From contig JAJBVJ010000061.1 of the NCBI GenBank assembly GCA_020859875.1, positions 1 through 9,391 on the forward strand: a stretch of 9,391 bases of DNA, in the 5' to 3' direction. A model generated the notes under the pieces. The model saw only the letters and a list, made by a program, of their open reading frames with translations. It searched no databases and had not been told where the DNA came from. Below, one piece after another: positions 6,723 through 9,391 of this stretch (the stretch's first letter is position 1; every line of letters begins with the position of its first letter). This DNA comes from Rikenellaceae bacterium (GTDB lineage: Bacteria > Bacteroidota > Bacteroidia > Bacteroidales > Rikenellaceae). The position numbers and the translations under genes are program-made.

Positions 6723-7929
6723 GATATTCGAAAATACCCGGGGGGTCGCTACCGACAGCCGACGGGTGCGGGAGGGCTCGCTCTTCTTTGCACTGAGGGG
6801 TGAAAATTTCGACGGTAACCGGTTCGCCGCCGAGGCTCTTGCCGCCGGCGCCGCCTACGCGGTGGTGGACGATCCGGGCGTGGCCCGGGGCGATAAATAT
6901 ATCCTTGTCGAAAATACCCTTACTACCCTTCAGCACCTTGCGACCTATCACCGCCGTGTGCTCGCAATACCCGTATTGGCCATCACGGGAACCAACGGGA
7001 AGACAACCACGAAAGAACTCGTGACCAGGGTCTTATCTGGCCGTTATCGGGTAGCCGCCACCGAGGGAAACCTCAATAACCACATAGGAGTTCCGCTGAC
7101 GATACTGTCCGTTAACAGGGGCACGGAATTCGCCGTGGTGGAGATGGGGGCCAGCGCCAGGGGAGAGATCGGGATGCTGTGCAGCATTGCGCAGCCCGAT
7201 TTCGGTATTATTACCAACATCGGGCGTGCCCACCTCGAAGGTTTCGGGTCGGAAGAAGGGGTGCGGCAGGCCAAAGGCGAACTTTACGATTACCTGGCCT
7301 CCCATAACGGGCTTGCATTTTACCGAAAAGACGACCCGGTGCTCGAAGAGATGGTCGGCGAGAGGCCACGGATGCTGGCCAAAGGATATACATCGGATAA
7401 TGCGGAAGGGCTGCGCAGTAATCTGTACGGGAGTTATAACATTTCCAATATAGCCGCGGCTGCCGCGATAGGGGAATACTTCGGGGTGGTAAAGAAAAAA
7501 ATTGCCGAGGCGGTAGAAAACTACAGCCCCGACAACCGGCGGTCGCAGGTTCTGAAAACGGCAAAGAATACCCTGATAATGGATTGCTATAACGCCAACC
7601 CGTCGAGTATGAAAGCCGCGATCGAGAGCCTGTCCTCCATGTCCGACAGCCTGACGAAGGCGGCTGTGTTGGGAGATATGCTCGAATTGGGTAAATATTC
7701 CCAGGACGAACACATGGCTGTCCTTTCGACCCTTGCCGCCGAGCATATCCGGGAGGTATACCTGGTGGGGTCAAATTTTATTTCCGCAGCGGACGGTACC
7801 GGCATAAAGGTTTTCCGTGACGCCGAAGCGCTACGGAGGCATTTCGAAAATTTCCCGCTGAAAGGTTATACCGTTCTGGTAAAAGGTTCGAGGGGTATGG
7901 CCCTTGAAAAGGCCGTGGAGAACCTGTAG
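6706..7929 (+). CDS. murF: UDP-N-acetylmuramoyl-tripeptide--D-alanyl-D-alanine ligase
   Basis: MurF adds D-Ala-D-Ala to the UDP-MurNAc-tripeptide with ATP, the last cytoplasmic step of peptidoglycan precursor assembly. The start is GTG at 6706: an in-frame stop lies 24 bases upstream and no ATG gives a full N-terminal domain. The N-terminal substrate-binding domain shows TDSRR (16-20) and GSLFFALRGENFDGNRF (24-40). The ATP-binding domain shows GTNGKTT (95-101), NLNNHIGVPLT (122-132), VEMGAS (145-150) and NIGRAHLEGFGS (171-182). The C-terminal domain shows NRRSQV (277-282), DCYNANPSS (293-301), GDMLELG (323-329) and KGSRGM (393-398). At 407 aa it is shorter than the usual ~430-450; the gap appears to be between residues ~225 and 240, before YGSYNISN. 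A hairpin overlaps the stop codon, and the rRNA promoters follow. Confidence 0.94.
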   Translation: MTDLYRIFENTRGVATDSRRVREGSLFFALRGENFDGNRFAAEALAAGAAYAVVDDPGVARGDKYILVENTLTTLQHLATYHRRVLAIPVLAITGTNGKTTTKELVTRVLSGRYRVAATEGNLNNHIGVPLTILSVNRGTEFAVVEMGASARGEIGMLCSIAQPDFGIITNIGRAHLEGFGSEEGVRQAKGELYDYLASHNGLAFYRKDDPVLEEMVGERPRMLAKGYTSDNAEGLRSNLYGSYNISNIAAAAAIGEYFGVVKKKIAEAVENYSPDNRRSQVLKTAKNTLIMDCYNANPSSMKAAIESLSSMSDSLTKAAVLGDMLELGKYSQDEHMAVLSTLAAEHIREVYLVGSNFISAADGTGIKVFRDAEALRRHFENFPLKGYTVLVKGSRGMALEKAVENL

Positions 7930-7936
7930 ACAGGTT
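7921..7936 (+). repeat. Small hairpin over the murF stop codon
   Basis: AACCTG (7921-7926) and CAGGTT (7931-7936) form a 6-bp stem around a TAGA loop that contains the murF stop codon. No T-tract follows, so it is at most a weak or factor-assisted terminator, or an RNA 3'-end barrier. I see no stronger terminator between murF and the rRNA promoters. Confidence 0.3.
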
Positions 7937-8004
7937 ATCGGGCGACATGAAAATTGATTTATGGGTTTAAACTTTAAATTTTCGGGTAATTTTTACATGG
8001 AATA

Positions 8005-8035
8005 TTTGCAGGGTTAAAAAAAGTCCTTACATTTG
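8005..8035 (+). promoter_or_regulatory. rRNA operon promoter P1
   Basis: A full Bacteroidetes promoter: TTTG at 8005-8008, a 19-base spacer, and TACATTTG at 8028-8035. Upstream (about 7966-7998) lie A/T tracts such as TTTAAACTTTAAATTTT and TAATTTTTA, placed where an UP element would act. It lies about 400 bases before the mature 16S end, a normal distance for an rRNA promoter. Confidence 0.85.
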
Positions 8036-8036
8036 C

Positions 8037-8093
8037 ACCCGCCAAACAGGAAAACAGCGATTGTTTTGAGAGCGGCGGGTTCATAATTTTTTT
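8037..8093 (+). terminator. Possible attenuator hairpin at the start of the P1 transcript
   Basis: A perfect 7-bp GC-rich stem, ACCCGCC/GGCGGGT (8037-8043 with 8074-8080), encloses an inner 6-bp stem, AAAACA/TGTTTT (8051-8056 with 8062-8067). A run of seven T follows at 8087-8093, six bases after the outer stem. This resembles an intrinsic terminator with a displaced T-tract. The first stem bases may lie just upstream of the P1 start point, which would weaken the structure in RNA. Confidence 0.35.
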
Positions 8094-8122
8094 GGAAGTT
8101 ACGAAAAAAGGTTTTACCTTTG
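8091..8122 (+). promoter_or_regulatory. rRNA operon promoter P2
   Basis: A second full promoter: TTTG at 8091-8094, a 20-base spacer, and TACCTTTG at 8115-8122. Its -7 box is 87 bases downstream of that of P1, giving the tandem arrangement common for rRNA operons. The -33 TTTG lies at the end of the seven-T tract of the preceding hairpin. Confidence 0.83.
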
Positions 8123-8435
8123 TAGTCCCTTAGCCGCGAGGTTGCGGCAGTCTTCTTTAAATATTCGGCAGCACAAAATGGCCGCATTCGAGTGATGTGG
8201 CAGGTGTCTTACCCGCTTAAATTATCGAGGACGAAAGTGGAAATGTAATTAATGTTCCGGCACATGTCCGGACGACCGAATAAAACGGTTCTTTGACTTA
8301 CTGGATATCAAGAGAGAAAAAGAAATGCAGAATTTATCCGCATCTTTCAAAGGCGCGAGCCTTGGTGAGATGCTCAATTCCTTAAACGGAAATAGGCAGT
8401 CAGGACTCACAAGACATTTTAAATAAACAAATTTT
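8123..8435 (+). other. Pre-16S rRNA leader region
   Basis: This stretch between P2 and the mature 16S end has no convincing ORF and should be transcribed as the 5' leader removed during rRNA processing. It begins with a 5-bp GC hairpin, GCCGC/GCGGC (8133-8137 with 8144-8148), a few bases after the expected P2 start, and carries a boxA-like site near 8287. The RNase III processing stem normally pairs the late leader with sequence after 16S, which lies outside the window, so it cannot be tested here. Confidence 0.7.
8287..8298 (+). promoter_or_regulatory. boxA-like rRNA antitermination site
   Basis: GGTTCTTTGACT matches E. coli rrn boxA (TGCTCTTTAACA) at 8 of 12 positions, including the TCTTT core and following AC. 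It lies about 137 bases before the mature 16S end in the leader, where NusB/NusE-dependent antitermination complexes load. I infer function from position and core match; no boxB or boxC is assigned. Confidence 0.6.

Positions 8436-9391
<956 letters not shown>

Noticed and set aside
7033..7746. A 237-codon minus-strand ORF opposite murF.
   Set aside because: All MurF motifs lie on the plus strand; the antisense translation resembles no family and is a codon-bias shadow.

Overview
The window reads as ordinary chromosome from a member of the Bacteroidales, probably Rikenellaceae (an Alistipes relative). Three lines of evidence point there. The partial 16S rRNA at the right end resembles Alistipes-type 16S as I remember it. 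Several genes and the rRNA operon are preceded by the Bacteroidetes -7 promoter element TAnnTTTG, with a matching TTTG -33 element at the rRNA promoters. The outer-membrane protein belongs to a porin family found in Bacteroidetes. I see no mobile element, CRISPR array, phage gene or compositional island.

Layout: (1) 1-957, plus strand: the 3' part of a MeaB/ArgK-type GTPase, followed 6 bases later by an unrecognised 37-codon membrane microprotein. (2) 970-995: a terminator hairpin shared by the two converging units. (3) 1000-5398, minus strand, in transcription order: phosphatidylserine synthase (pssA), a 714-residue putative porin with its own -7 promoter box, and an MltF-type lipoprotein lytic transglycosylase. 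(4) 5399-5639: a divergent promoter region. (5) 5640-7929, plus strand: mannose-1-phosphate guanylyltransferase (manC) overlapping murF by 17 bases. (6) 7930-8435: an rRNA control region with two good tandem promoters, GC-rich leader hairpins and a boxA-like antitermination site. (7) 8436-9391: the first ~956 bases of 16S rRNA, cut by the window end.

The central genes share a cell-envelope theme: phospholipid synthesis, an outer-membrane barrel, peptidoglycan cleavage, GDP-mannose supply for glycans, and the last cytoplasmic step of peptidoglycan precursor assembly. The MeaB-type GTPase instead belongs to B12-dependent methylmalonyl-CoA metabolism, which many Bacteroidales use to make propionate.

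I did not find a convincing undescribed system. The points most worth a second look are the 37-aa membrane protein, the rRNA promoter region where the T-tract after a leader hairpin also contains the -33 box of the second promoter, and a MurF that looks about 25-30 residues short in its central domain.
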